A stretch of DNA of 5,572 bases from an uncultured Clostridia bacterium (lineage in GTDB: Bacteria > Bacillota > Clostridia > Oscillospirales > Ruminococcaceae). The notes beneath the pieces are model-generated. The model worked only from the letters and a program-made list of their open reading frames with translations, was not told the DNA's origin and made no database searches. The stretch covers positions 1 through 5,572 of the forward strand of contig CANRPG010000135.1 of NCBI GenBank assembly GCA_947632425.1, read 5' to 3'. Shown piece by piece: positions 1 through 5,496 of the stretch; positions within the stretch are counted from its first letter, which is position 1; each line of letters opens with the position of its first letter. Position numbers and translations under genes: made by a program.

Positions 1-578
1 CAGGCGATGCGCAGGCGGTGGGGTATGACCTTTTCAATGATGAAAAACACACCCTAGGGTGCGAGGTCTACGCTATTGAAGGCATAGACCAAAACTGCGC
101 TGTGGCGGTGAAATATGACGGTCAGGAAAATGCATATGCGTTTGTGAACGCATACTACAGACCGCAGACATTGGGGCAGTTTATTGACGACCTCAGTCTT
201 GAAAAAAATCTGGTGTTCTGCGATATTTACTGCAATTATTTTGAAAACGGCGAGTATGTAAGCATGAAATACACCGGTGCGCAGGGCGGCGTGATATGGG
301 ATATGCTACTATCTTGCAGGGCTGCCGAAAATGTTTACAGCGACAATAACCGGTACGATATTAAAATGGATATAGCGGTAGACCTTCCGCTGCTGGGGTA
401 TAAAAACATCAGCCTTGGCGTAACGGAGGACGGGTATATTGTGACGAATATTCTTGATACGGGAAAGGCGTTTTACATCGGCAAAGACAAGACGGAAGCG
501 TTTATAAAGTATGTAGAAAGCGAATGCAAAGGAGAAGTGCTGCCGAAAGAAAACGACGGTGAGGATATACCGGAATAG
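1..578 (+). CDS. C-terminal part of an unrecognised protein (5' end outside window)
   Basis: The reading frame is open from the first complete codon at position 3 to a TAG at 576-578, giving 191 residues. There is no stop upstream of the GTG at 18 and no Shine-Dalgarno sequence before it, so the true start almost certainly lies left of the window. The visible part is soluble, acidic and rich in aromatic residues. It has no membrane segment, no CxxC motif and no catalytic signature I can name. Landmarks are AYYRPQTLGQFIDDL near residues 50-65 of the fragment, PLLGYKNISLGVTEDGYIVT near 130-150, and an acidic tail ending EDIPE. The GYKNISLGVTEDG stretch resembles, from memory only, C-terminal domains of hypothetical proteins in Ruminococcus-like genomes, some perhaps membrane-anchored or linked to sigma/anti-sigma pairs; I cannot confirm this. 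It is convergent with the next gene and ends four bases before a shared terminator. Confidence 0.8.
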   Translation, partial: GDAQAVGYDLFNDEKHTLGCEVYAIEGIDQNCAVAVKYDGQENAYAFVNAYYRPQTLGQFIDDLSLEKNLVFCDIYCNYFENGEYVSMKYTGAQGGVIWDMLLSCRAAENVYSDNNRYDIKMDIAVDLPLLGYKNISLGVTEDGYIVTNILDTGKAFYIGKDKTEAFIKYVESECKGEVLPKENDGEDIPE

Positions 579-581
579 TAT

Positions 582-621
582 AAAAAAGCGGACAGCAAAT
601 TAAGCTGTCCGTTGTATTTTT
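582..621. terminator. Bidirectional intrinsic terminator between convergent genes
   Basis: A perfect 8-bp stem, CGGACAGC (589-596) with GCTGTCCG (604-611), closes a 7-base A/T-rich loop. On the plus strand it is followed by a T-rich run (612-621). On the minus strand it is followed by the complement of the A-run at 582-587, that is, six T residues. It can therefore end transcripts of the plus-strand gene that stops at 578 and of the minus-strand gene that stops at 620. The T-run overlaps the stop codon of the latter. Confidence 0.85.
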
Positions 622-877
622 ACCACTTGCGTTTTGACGAGGGGCAGTGCGACTGTTTTGCCGCGGCACGAAGCTGCACGTAACAGCCGCATTTCATACA
701 TACACCGCCTACCAGATCATCGCAGGAAAGGCAGATGTCAAGGCGGCTTTTGTAGAGTGTATCGTCAGCGCGCATTTTAAGCGGCATTATCGCTATTTTT
801 TCTTCTATGAGCTTTGCGGTGTCTTGTCTGCCGGCTTGCTCTAAAAGGCAGCGCGTGCAAGGTTTGCCGTACTCCAT
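620..877 (-). CDS. Small cysteine-rich DUF6171-like protein, probable metal binder
   Basis: An 85-residue protein. I chose the ATG at 877-875 because it shares one base with the stop codon of the upstream arabinofuranosidase gene (TGATG). A longer frame back to 943 would lie inside that gene. Eight cysteines are spaced as in zinc-ribbon or rubredoxin-like proteins: C7-C10, C49-C52, C60-C63-C65 and C78, next to H77. The conserved order is CxxCLL, YxxRLxxCxxC, GGVCMKCGCYVQLRAA, then CP and a terminal KW. This matches what I recall of the DUF6171 family of Firmicutes, whose function is unknown. Metal binding is inferred from the cysteines. A weak TAGG precedes the ATG, so translation probably depends on ribosomes finishing the upstream gene. 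The name is fairly secure; any role in arabinose metabolism is unproven. Confidence 0.85.
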   Translation of the reverse strand: MEYGKPCTRCLLEQAGRQDTAKLIEEKIAIMPLKMRADDTLYKSRLDICLSCDDLVGGVCMKCGCYVQLRAAAKQSHCPSSKRKW

Positions 878-2343
878 CAGCCTAAGATTATGCGCACGAC
901 TGAGCACGGCGGCAGGGTCGCGGAAACTTCGCCGTTTTCGCACTTGACTTCCAGAGATGCGTTATGCACGTTATCGGGGGTATCAAAGTCATTTTTGGCG
1001 TGGACTTCGCCCGTTAGTATACAGCCGCTTGCTTTGGCAGCATTTTCAGCGCCCGTGATATTTACGGTATACTCGTTTTCAAGAGAGCAGTTTGCAAGAG
1101 TTACCACTATCTCTCCCCTGTCGTTCACGCTGGCACTTTGCGAGAAGGTGGGTACGCCTTCGGCTGCCTGCTCGTTTTCGATATGCGAATAAATGAGGGT
1201 ATTTTCCATATGCTCTTTGAACATATCAAACACGTGAAATGTTGGCGTTTTCACAGTAACAGCGCCCTCGGTGAGAAGGACTGACTGCAAAACATTGACT
1301 GCCTGTGCTATATTTGCCATATACACCCTATCGCTGTGGGAGTTGAAAATGTTGAGATTTATTGCCGCAACTATGGCATCGCGCATGGTGTTTAGCTGAT
1401 AGAGGAAAGACGGGTCGGTGCCGGGCTCAACGTCATACCAGCAGCCCCATTCATCTACCACGAGCCCTACCCTGTGCTGTGGGTCGTAGCGATCCATTAT
1501 AGCAGAGTGCCGCGTTACAAGCTCTTCCATACGCAAGGTGCAGCGCAGTGTGCTATAGTACTCGTCGCTGTCAAACTCGGTAGAGCTGCCCTTGTGATCC
1601 CAGTTGCAGGTGGGCACTGTATAGTAGTGCATTGAAAGCCCGTTCATCTGCCAAGGACCTATTTTCTTCATGCACACTTCAGTCCAGTTGTAGTCATCTG
1701 CGTTAGGGCCGCAGGCTATTTTATAAAAGCTGTTGCCGCTGTATTCTCTGCAAAAAGTGGCGTAACGCTTGTAGTTATCGCAGTAATATTCGGGTGTCAT
1801 GTTGCCGCCGCAGCCCCAGCTTTCGTTGCCGATGCCGAGGTATTTGAGCTTCCACGCGTTTTGCCTGCCGTTTTTGCGGCGAAGCTCGGTCATGGGTGAT
1901 GTGCCGTCAAAGGTGATGTACTCTATCCACTCCATAAGTTCTCTTACAGTGCCGCTGCCGACATTTGCGCTTATGTAGGGCTGGCAGCCGACAAGTTCGC
2001 AGAATCGCAGAAATTCATGCGTGCCGAAACTGTTGTCCTCGGAGACGTGACCCCAGTTATTTACAACGCCTTTGCGCTGCGACTTATCGCCCACGCCGTC
2101 TTTCCAGTGGTATTCATCGGCAAAGCAGCCGCCCGGCCAGCGCAGCACGGGAAGCTTCAGCTGACGGAAGGCTTCGACAACATCTTTTCGGTAGCCCTCG
2201 ATATTGGGAATATCGCTGTTTTCGCCGACATAGATGCCGTCGTAGATACATCTGCCGAGGTGCTCGGAGAAGTTTGAGTATATCTCTTTGTTTATCTTGC
2301 TTTTGCGGTCACGAGGGTTTAAAGTAAGTTTGACGTTTTTCAT
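877..2343 (-). CDS. abfA: Alpha-L-arabinofuranosidase, glycoside hydrolase family 51
   Basis: This 488-residue enzyme should hydrolyse terminal non-reducing alpha-L-arabinofuranosyl residues of arabinan or arabinoxylan oligosaccharides, with retention of configuration. The length fits bacterial GH51 enzymes (about 490-510). Visible landmarks are SEHLGRCIYDGIY at 26-38, LRWPGGCFADEYHW at 67-80, the acid/base glutamate E174 in GIGNESWG, SMHYYT at 237-242, and the nucleophile E298 in VVDEWGCWYD. These lie in the catalytic barrel; the region after about residue 380 is the C-terminal beta-sandwich of the family. There is no signal peptide, so it is cytoplasmic and would act on imported oligosaccharides. 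The start ATG follows AAAAGGA (2358-2352) with an 8-base spacer. It is first in a two-gene operon, overlapping the DUF6171-like gene by one base. Both catalytic residues are present and the frame is intact. Substrate preference cannot be read from the sequence. Confidence 0.95.
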   Translation of the reverse strand: MKNVKLTLNPRDRKSKINKEIYSNFSEHLGRCIYDGIYVGENSDIPNIEGYRKDVVEAFRQLKLPVLRWPGGCFADEYHWKDGVGDKSQRKGVVNNWGHVSEDNSFGTHEFLRFCELVGCQPYISANVGSGTVRELMEWIEYITFDGTSPMTELRRKNGRQNAWKLKYLGIGNESWGCGGNMTPEYYCDNYKRYATFCREYSGNSFYKIACGPNADDYNWTEVCMKKIGPWQMNGLSMHYYTVPTCNWDHKGSSTEFDSDEYYSTLRCTLRMEELVTRHSAIMDRYDPQHRVGLVVDEWGCWYDVEPGTDPSFLYQLNTMRDAIVAAINLNIFNSHSDRVYMANIAQAVNVLQSVLLTEGAVTVKTPTFHVFDMFKEHMENTLIYSHIENEQAAEGVPTFSQSASVNDRGEIVVTLANCSLENEYTVNITGAENAAKASGCILTGEVHAKNDFDTPDNVHNASLEVKCENGEVSATLPPCSVVRIILG

Positions 2344-2376
2344 GGTATCAGTCCTTTTAGATTTTATTTAGCACCC

Positions 2377-2404
2377 TTAATACAAAGGTTGTAAAACCTG
2401 TCAA
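2377..2404 (-). promoter_or_regulatory. Proximal sigma-A-type promoter of the arabinofuranosidase operon
   Basis: On the minus strand a consensus -35 TTGACA (2404-2399) is followed after 16 bases by TATTAA (2382-2377), which matches four of six -10 positions. Transcription would begin near 2370, leaving a leader of roughly 27 bases with the AAAAGGA ribosome binding site at 2358-2352. The strong -35, short spacer and weak -10 suit a regulated promoter. It is a prediction from motif match only. Confidence 0.55.
2386..2403. promoter_or_regulatory. Possible operator: palindrome overlapping a degenerate cre-like site
   Basis: AGGTT (2386-2390) and AACCT (2395-2399) form an inverted repeat around GTAA, inside the spacer of the proximal promoter and touching its -35. 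Overlapping it, the 14 bases 2390-2403 (TGTAAAACCTGTCA) match the CcpA cre consensus TGWAANCGNTNWCA at every specified position except the central CG, which is AC here. A bound regulator would block RNA polymerase. The central CG is usually important for LacI/CcpA-type proteins, so the site may be non-functional or chance. Confidence 0.25.
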
Positions 2405-2423
2405 GAAAAGAAAAGTTTTCGGT

Positions 2424-2445
2424 CAAGCCTTTTTCAAAAGGCTTG
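2424..2445. repeat. Hairpin A of the intergenic array
   Basis: CAAGCCTTTT (2424-2433) and AAAAGGCTTG (2436-2445) are perfect 10-bp inverted arms with only TC between them. On the minus strand a T-rich stretch follows about nine bases further on (complement of 2404-2415), which gives a weak terminator look. It lies about 20 bp upstream of the proximal -35. Confidence 0.85.
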
Positions 2446-2451
2446 CAGGGC

Positions 2452-2468
2452 GTGGGGCAGAGCCCCAC
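2452..2468. repeat. Hairpin B of the intergenic array
   Basis: GTGGGGC (2452-2458) and GCCCCAC (2462-2468) form a GC-rich perfect 7-bp stem with a 3-base AGA loop. No T-run follows on either strand, so it is not an intrinsic terminator by itself. Confidence 0.8.
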
Positions 2469-2498
2469 AAACACAGCGTGCGCTCCGCAAAGGGTGAA

Positions 2499-2529
2499 TT
2501 TCAAAATAGTCCGGTGGACTATTTTGAAA
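2499..2529. repeat. Hairpin D of the array, 14-bp perfect stem
   Basis: Arms 2499-2512 and 2516-2529 are perfectly complementary over 14 bp (TTTCAAAATAGTCC and its complement) with a GGT loop. A repeat this long and exact is not expected by chance in intergenic DNA. It forms equally on either strand, and no T-run follows. Confidence 0.9.
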
Positions 2530-2530
2530 G

Positions 2531-2561
2531 AGGGAACGCTCTGCAAGAGAGGGCGTTCCCT
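2531..2561. repeat. Hairpin E of the array
   Basis: Arms 2531-2542 (AGGGAACGCTCT) and 2550-2561 (AGGGCGTTCCCT) pair over 12 bp with one G-T wobble (2540/2552) and a 7-base loop. It begins two bases after hairpin D, so the two stems would stack. Its GGAACGC/GCGTTCC core recurs in hairpin F. Confidence 0.85.
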
Positions 2562-2585
2562 TTGAGAAGATATCGCTCTCTTTCC

Positions 2586-2604
2586 GCGTTCCATTATGGA
2601 ACGC
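2586..2604. repeat. Hairpin F of the array
   Basis: GCGTTCCA (2586-2593) and TGGAACGC (2597-2604) form a perfect 8-bp stem with a TTA loop. Seven bases of each arm are identical or complementary to the arms of hairpin E, so the two can pair with each other instead of with themselves. Confidence 0.8.
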
Positions 2605-2756
2605 CGTGCAATGTGAAAAATTCCTAACAAGTAAAATGCGCAAAAGTATCAGCACACTCAAAATGAGAAGAAAACCGAAGTACAGAGGGCGTTGCACTGC
2701 TCCGCAGGCTTGCGCGTAAGCGCAAATAATAAACTATGTAAAAAGGGTCTGAAAAA
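2605..2756. other. Remainder of the divergent intergenic region
   Basis: Apart from the small hairpin at 2710-2725, this stretch has no gene I can support. It holds a tight cluster of words also found in the hairpin array: AGAGGGCGTT at 2684-2693 (also 2548-2557), GCTCCGCA at 2699-2706 (also 2482-2489) and AGGCTTGC at 2706-2713 (also 2439-2446). This suggests it belongs to the same composite repeat. A minus-strand frame starting at GTG 2697 has a hydrophobic N-terminus but no proper ribosome binding site. Confidence 0.5.
2710..2725. repeat. Small GNRA-loop hairpin
   Basis: TTGCGC (2710-2715) and GCGCAA (2720-2725) form a 6-bp stem closed by GTAA, a GNRA-type tetraloop on the plus strand. It is the right-most member of the intergenic hairpin series. 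No T-run follows on either strand. Confidence 0.55.
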
Positions 2757-2785
2757 AGTATAACACATATGCTGCCGAAAATCAA
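2757..2785 (-). promoter_or_regulatory. Distal minus-strand promoter reading into the hairpin array
   Basis: On the minus strand TTGATT (2785-2780) is followed after 17 bases by TATACT (2762-2757). An upstream TGT (2765-2763) gives the TGn extended -10 form. Transcription would start near 2750 and run through all the hairpins toward the arabinofuranosidase, making a leader of about 400 nt or a separate structured RNA. The motif match is better than at the proximal promoter except in the -35. Confidence 0.5.
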
Positions 2786-2795
2786 GTAAGCATAG

Positions 2796-2824
2796 TTGCA
2801 AAAATTTTTATACTATGATATAAT
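2796..2824 (+). promoter_or_regulatory. Sigma-A-type promoter of the hybrid kinase gene
   Basis: TTGCAA (2796-2801) lies 17 bases before a consensus TATAAT (2819-2824). TG at 2816-2817 gives an extended -10. Transcription would start near 2831, leaving about 38 bases before the kinase ATG. The spacer holds a symmetrical A5T5 tract (2800-2809), and CTATG/CATAG half-sites flank the -10 (2813-2817 and 2828-2832). Confidence 0.75.
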
Positions 2825-2856
2825 ATACATAGGTATGTTTTTTATTGCATTACATC

Positions 2857-2863
2857 GGGAGGA
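2857..2863 (+). promoter_or_regulatory. Ribosome binding site that fixes the kinase start
   Basis: GGGAGGA lies five bases before the ATG at 2869. An in-frame TTG at 2845 would add eight residues, but it has no Shine-Dalgarno sequence and would bury this one inside the gene, so the ATG is preferred. Confidence 0.85.
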
Positions 2864-2868
2864 AGCAT

Positions 2869-5454
2869 ATGGAGAAAAACAAAAAACATCATTTCAGACC
2901 TGACAAAAGCCTGACTGCTACTCTGGTAACGATAATAACGATCTTCGTTTTGCTGATAGCGGTATATTTTATGATAGATCATTTTTTAAGGGGGTACGCG
3001 CTGAATCGTATGGAGGACGGCGTGAATACCGTTATCAAAGAGGTATCTTACATTCTTGACCGCGACAGCAAGATGCTTAAAGCGGCGGCGACAACTTTTG
3101 AAGAAGTCGGCGATTTTAAAGATGTTGAGTCTTTGAAAGAAGTGCTTAGCACGAACAGCGAAGTTTTTGAAACGATGAATCTGAATATTCTTCTGCCCGA
3201 CAACAAGGTGCTTTCGGCTGACGGAAACATATACGACGGCGACGGAAAGATATCGTTTGAGGAGGAGGCGGCGCTGGGCGAGCACGTTTCTGACCGCGTA
3301 AACAATGTAAACACGGGCTCGCAGATAATAAGGCAGTATGTGCCGATAGTACAAAATGGTGAGACGGTTGCTGTTCTTTACGGTGTTACGGAGCTTGACA
3401 CGCTGAGCGCGGATCTGAACGTTGACAACATATACAACGACTCTGCGAGCGTTTATATTATTGACACTAAGAACGGCGATCTGCTTCTTGACACGTACTC
3501 AAAACACACGGGGCTGGGCAACATGGCAGACTACGCACTGGATAAATACCCGAGAGAGACCAAAGGCAAACTGGACTGGGACGAATACACGCAGGAGATA
3601 ATGAGCCTGAAGAAGGGGTACGTTATTTTCAGGACGGCGCTGACAGACGGCTGGGACTATATGTACTACGCGCCTGCGAACATTAACAACTGGGCAATAG
3701 CTGTTGAAGTACCCGAAAAAGAGGCGTTCAAAAGCGTTTTTGCGGTAAGGCAGATGTGCATTGGAATAGGCGCTATGCTGTTTATTATAGTGGTGGCATA
3801 CTACATTTACATGAGGAGAAATGCCAAGATAGCTATGGAAGGCGCGGTAAAGCACGCGGTACTTAAAGAAAAGCTGCACAAGGCTGAGGCTGCTGACAAG
3901 GCAAAGAGCATATTCCTTTCAAATATGTCGCATGACATACGCACGCCGATGAACGCTATAATAGGCTACACGACGCTTGTTCAGGCGAACCTTGACAACC
4001 GCGAAAGAGTGGAGGAATATCTGAAAAAGATACTATCTTCAAGCAACCATATGCTCTCGCTGGTAAATGATGTTCTTGACATGAGCAGGATAGAATCGGG
4101 CAAGCTGAACATTGAGGAAAAGGAATGTTCGATAAGCGATATATTCCGCGACATGAGAAACATTATACAGTCGCAGATACAGTCAAAGCAGCTGAATTTC
4201 TACATGGACACCGTGGACATTACGAATGAGTATATTTTCTGCGACAAGCTGCATGTAAATCAGGTGCTGCTGAATTTGTTGTCAAACGCGATAAAGTTTA
4301 CGCCGCCGGGCGGAACGGTTGCTATGATGATACAGCAAAAGCCGAGCGCTCCCGAGGGGTACGGCGCATACGAGATACGCGTTAAAGACACGGGCATTGG
4401 CATGAGCGAGGACTTTATAGAACACATATTCGAGCCGTTTGAGCGCGAACGCAACACCACTGCAAGCGGCATAAGCGGCACGGGTCTTGGCATGGCGATA
4501 ACAAAAAACATTGTTGATGCCATGGGCGGCAGTATCGAAGTTATATCAGAGCAGGGCAAGGGCAGCGAGTTTATTATAAACTTTGAGTTCCGTTTGCAGG
4601 AAACGCCGAGGCAGCACGTTGGCACGATAAAAGAGCTGGCTGGTCTGCGCGCGCTGGTGGCTGACGACAGCTTTACGACCTGCGACAGTGTATCGAAGAT
4701 GTTGCATCAGATAGGTATGCGCCCTGACTGGGTACTGCACGGAAAAGAGGCTGTGCTTCACGCAAAGCAGGCGCACGAGCTGGGCGATGATTACAATGCA
4801 TACATCATAGACTGGCTGCTGCCTGACCTGAACGGTCTTGAGGTAGTAAGGCAGATACGCGCGATAGTTGGCGACGACACGCCGATAATCATAGTTACGG
4901 CATACGACTGGGCGGACTTTGAAGAAGAGGCGCGAAAGGTGGGCGTTACGGCATTTTGCAGCAAGCCCATATTCCTATCCGAACTTCGCGACATACTTGT
5001 AAGTGCGGCAAAGGTACACGCGCCCGAGATACCGCCGAAGGAAGCAGACCCTGTGAAGGAATTCCGCGCGGACGACACACGGCTTTTGCTTGTTGAGGAC
5101 AACGAGCTCAACCGCGAGATAGCGCAGGAGCTTTTAGAAGAGCGAGGCTTTATTGTTGAGCACGCCGAGGACGGCAGCATTGCTGTTGAAATGGTGAAGA
5201 AGTCGCAGCCGGGGTATTATTCTGTAATACTTATGGACGTGCAGATGCCCAACATGAACGGTTATGATGCGACAAGGGCGATACGCGCGCTGGATGACAA
5301 GGCACTTGCCACGATACCGATAATTGCGATGACTGCGAACGCCTTCAACGAGGACAAACAGAAGGCTATGGAGGCAGGCATGAACGCGCACGTTGCCAAG
5401 CCTGTTGACGTTGACAAGCTGATGGAAACGCTGAAAAGGATACTGGAAAAATAA
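2869..5454 (+). CDS. Membrane hybrid sensor histidine kinase with two receiver domains
   Basis: An 861-residue sensor kinase that should autophosphorylate on histidine and pass the phosphate to its own receivers. Domains in order: TM1 at about 15-40; an extracytoplasmic sensor, probably PDC/dCACHE-like, at 41-295; TM2 at 296-315; a helical linker; HisKA with H355 in NMSHDIRTP; HATPase with N473 in NLLSNAIKFT, DTGIGM from 507 and GTGLGM at 537-542; receiver 1 (about 592-712) with acidic D599-D600, phospho-acceptor D648, T677 and K699; receiver 2 (about 737-858) with E743-D744, D790, T822 and K844. All residues needed for phosphotransfer are present in both receivers. There is no HPt or DNA-binding domain and no regulator gene beside it, so its phosphorelay partner is unknown. 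It has its own promoter and terminator and is divergent from the arabinofuranosidase gene. The ligand cannot be deduced. Confidence 0.95.
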   Translation: MEKNKKHHFRPDKSLTATLVTIITIFVLLIAVYFMIDHFLRGYALNRMEDGVNTVIKEVSYILDRDSKMLKAAATTFEEVGDFKDVESLKEVLSTNSEVFETMNLNILLPDNKVLSADGNIYDGDGKISFEEEAALGEHVSDRVNNVNTGSQIIRQYVPIVQNGETVAVLYGVTELDTLSADLNVDNIYNDSASVYIIDTKNGDLLLDTYSKHTGLGNMADYALDKYPRETKGKLDWDEYTQEIMSLKKGYVIFRTALTDGWDYMYYAPANINNWAIAVEVPEKEAFKSVFAVRQMCIGIGAMLFIIVVAYYIYMRRNAKIAMEGAVKHAVLKEKLHKAEAADKAKSIFLSNMSHDIRTPMNAIIGYTTLVQANLDNRERVEEYLKKILSSSNHMLSLVNDVLDMSRIESGKLNIEEKECSISDIFRDMRNIIQSQIQSKQLNFYMDTVDITNEYIFCDKLHVNQVLLNLLSNAIKFTPPGGTVAMMIQQKPSAPEGYGAYEIRVKDTGIGMSEDFIEHIFEPFERERNTTASGISGTGLGMAITKNIVDAMGGSIEVISEQGKGSEFIINFEFRLQETPRQHVGTIKELAGLRALVADDSFTTCDSVSKMLHQIGMRPDWVLHGKEAVLHAKQAHELGDDYNAYIIDWLLPDLNGLEVVRQIRAIVGDDTPIIIVTAYDWADFEEEARKVGVTAFCSKPIFLSELRDILVSAAKVHAPEIPPKEADPVKEFRADDTRLLLVEDNELNREIAQELLEERGFIVEHAEDGSIAVEMVKKSQPGYYSVILMDVQMPNMNGYDATRAIRALDDKALATIPIIAMTANAFNEDKQKAMEAGMNAHVAKPVDVDKLMETLKRILEK

Positions 5455-5457
5455 GAA

Positions 5458-5496
5458 AAGTGCAGTCTCTGAAAAGAGGCTGCATTTGTTTATTTA
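5458..5496. terminator. Intrinsic terminator after the kinase gene, probably two-way
   Basis: TGCAGTCTCT (5461-5470) pairs with AGAGGCTGCA (5475-5484) over 10 bp with one G-T wobble, closed by a GAAA tetraloop. The stem can extend about three more weak pairs outward. A T-rich run follows on the plus strand (5485-5496). On the minus strand the complement of AAGAAAAG (5453-5460) supplies T residues. It starts seven bases after the kinase stop and would also end the convergent gene whose stop is at 5490. Confidence 0.85.

Noticed and set aside
878..943. A longer DUF6171-like protein starting at 943
   Set aside because: The extra 22 residues lie inside the arabinofuranosidase gene, are unlike the family's N-terminus and lack a clear ribosome binding site. 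The TGATG start at 877 fits better.
1965..2327. Plus-strand open frames opposite the arabinofuranosidase gene
   Set aside because: They are antisense to a gene with intact catalytic motifs, are rich in Arg and Cys as antisense frames often are, and have no ribosome binding sites.
2424..2470. Hairpins A and B as a terminator for a plus-strand transcript
   Set aside because: No T-run follows either stem on the plus strand, and no plus-strand gene ends just upstream.
2364..2630. Minus-strand open frame across the hairpin array
   Set aside because: It is composed of palindromic repeat DNA, overlaps the proximal promoter of the arabinofuranosidase operon, and shows no protein-like features.
2424..2725. 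CRISPR array or tRNA cluster in the intergenic region
   Set aside because: The inverted repeats differ from each other and there are no evenly spaced direct repeats. No cloverleaf with a T-arm consensus can be drawn.
2845..2868. Kinase start at TTG 2845
   Set aside because: There is no Shine-Dalgarno sequence upstream of it, while GGGAGGA is ideally placed for the ATG at 2869.
3220..3264. EF-hand-like calcium loop (DGDGKISFEEE) in the kinase sensor domain
   Set aside because: Position 1 of the loop would be Ile instead of Asp, and there is no partner EF-hand. The segment sits where PDC-type sensors often have a short acidic linker, so the likeness is probably accidental.
2986..5391. Several minus-strand open frames opposite the kinase gene
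   Set aside because: All lie within the kinase coding sequence, whose domains are continuous and complete. Their translations are low-complexity (Ser-, Arg- or Val/Tyr-rich), as expected of antisense shadows.
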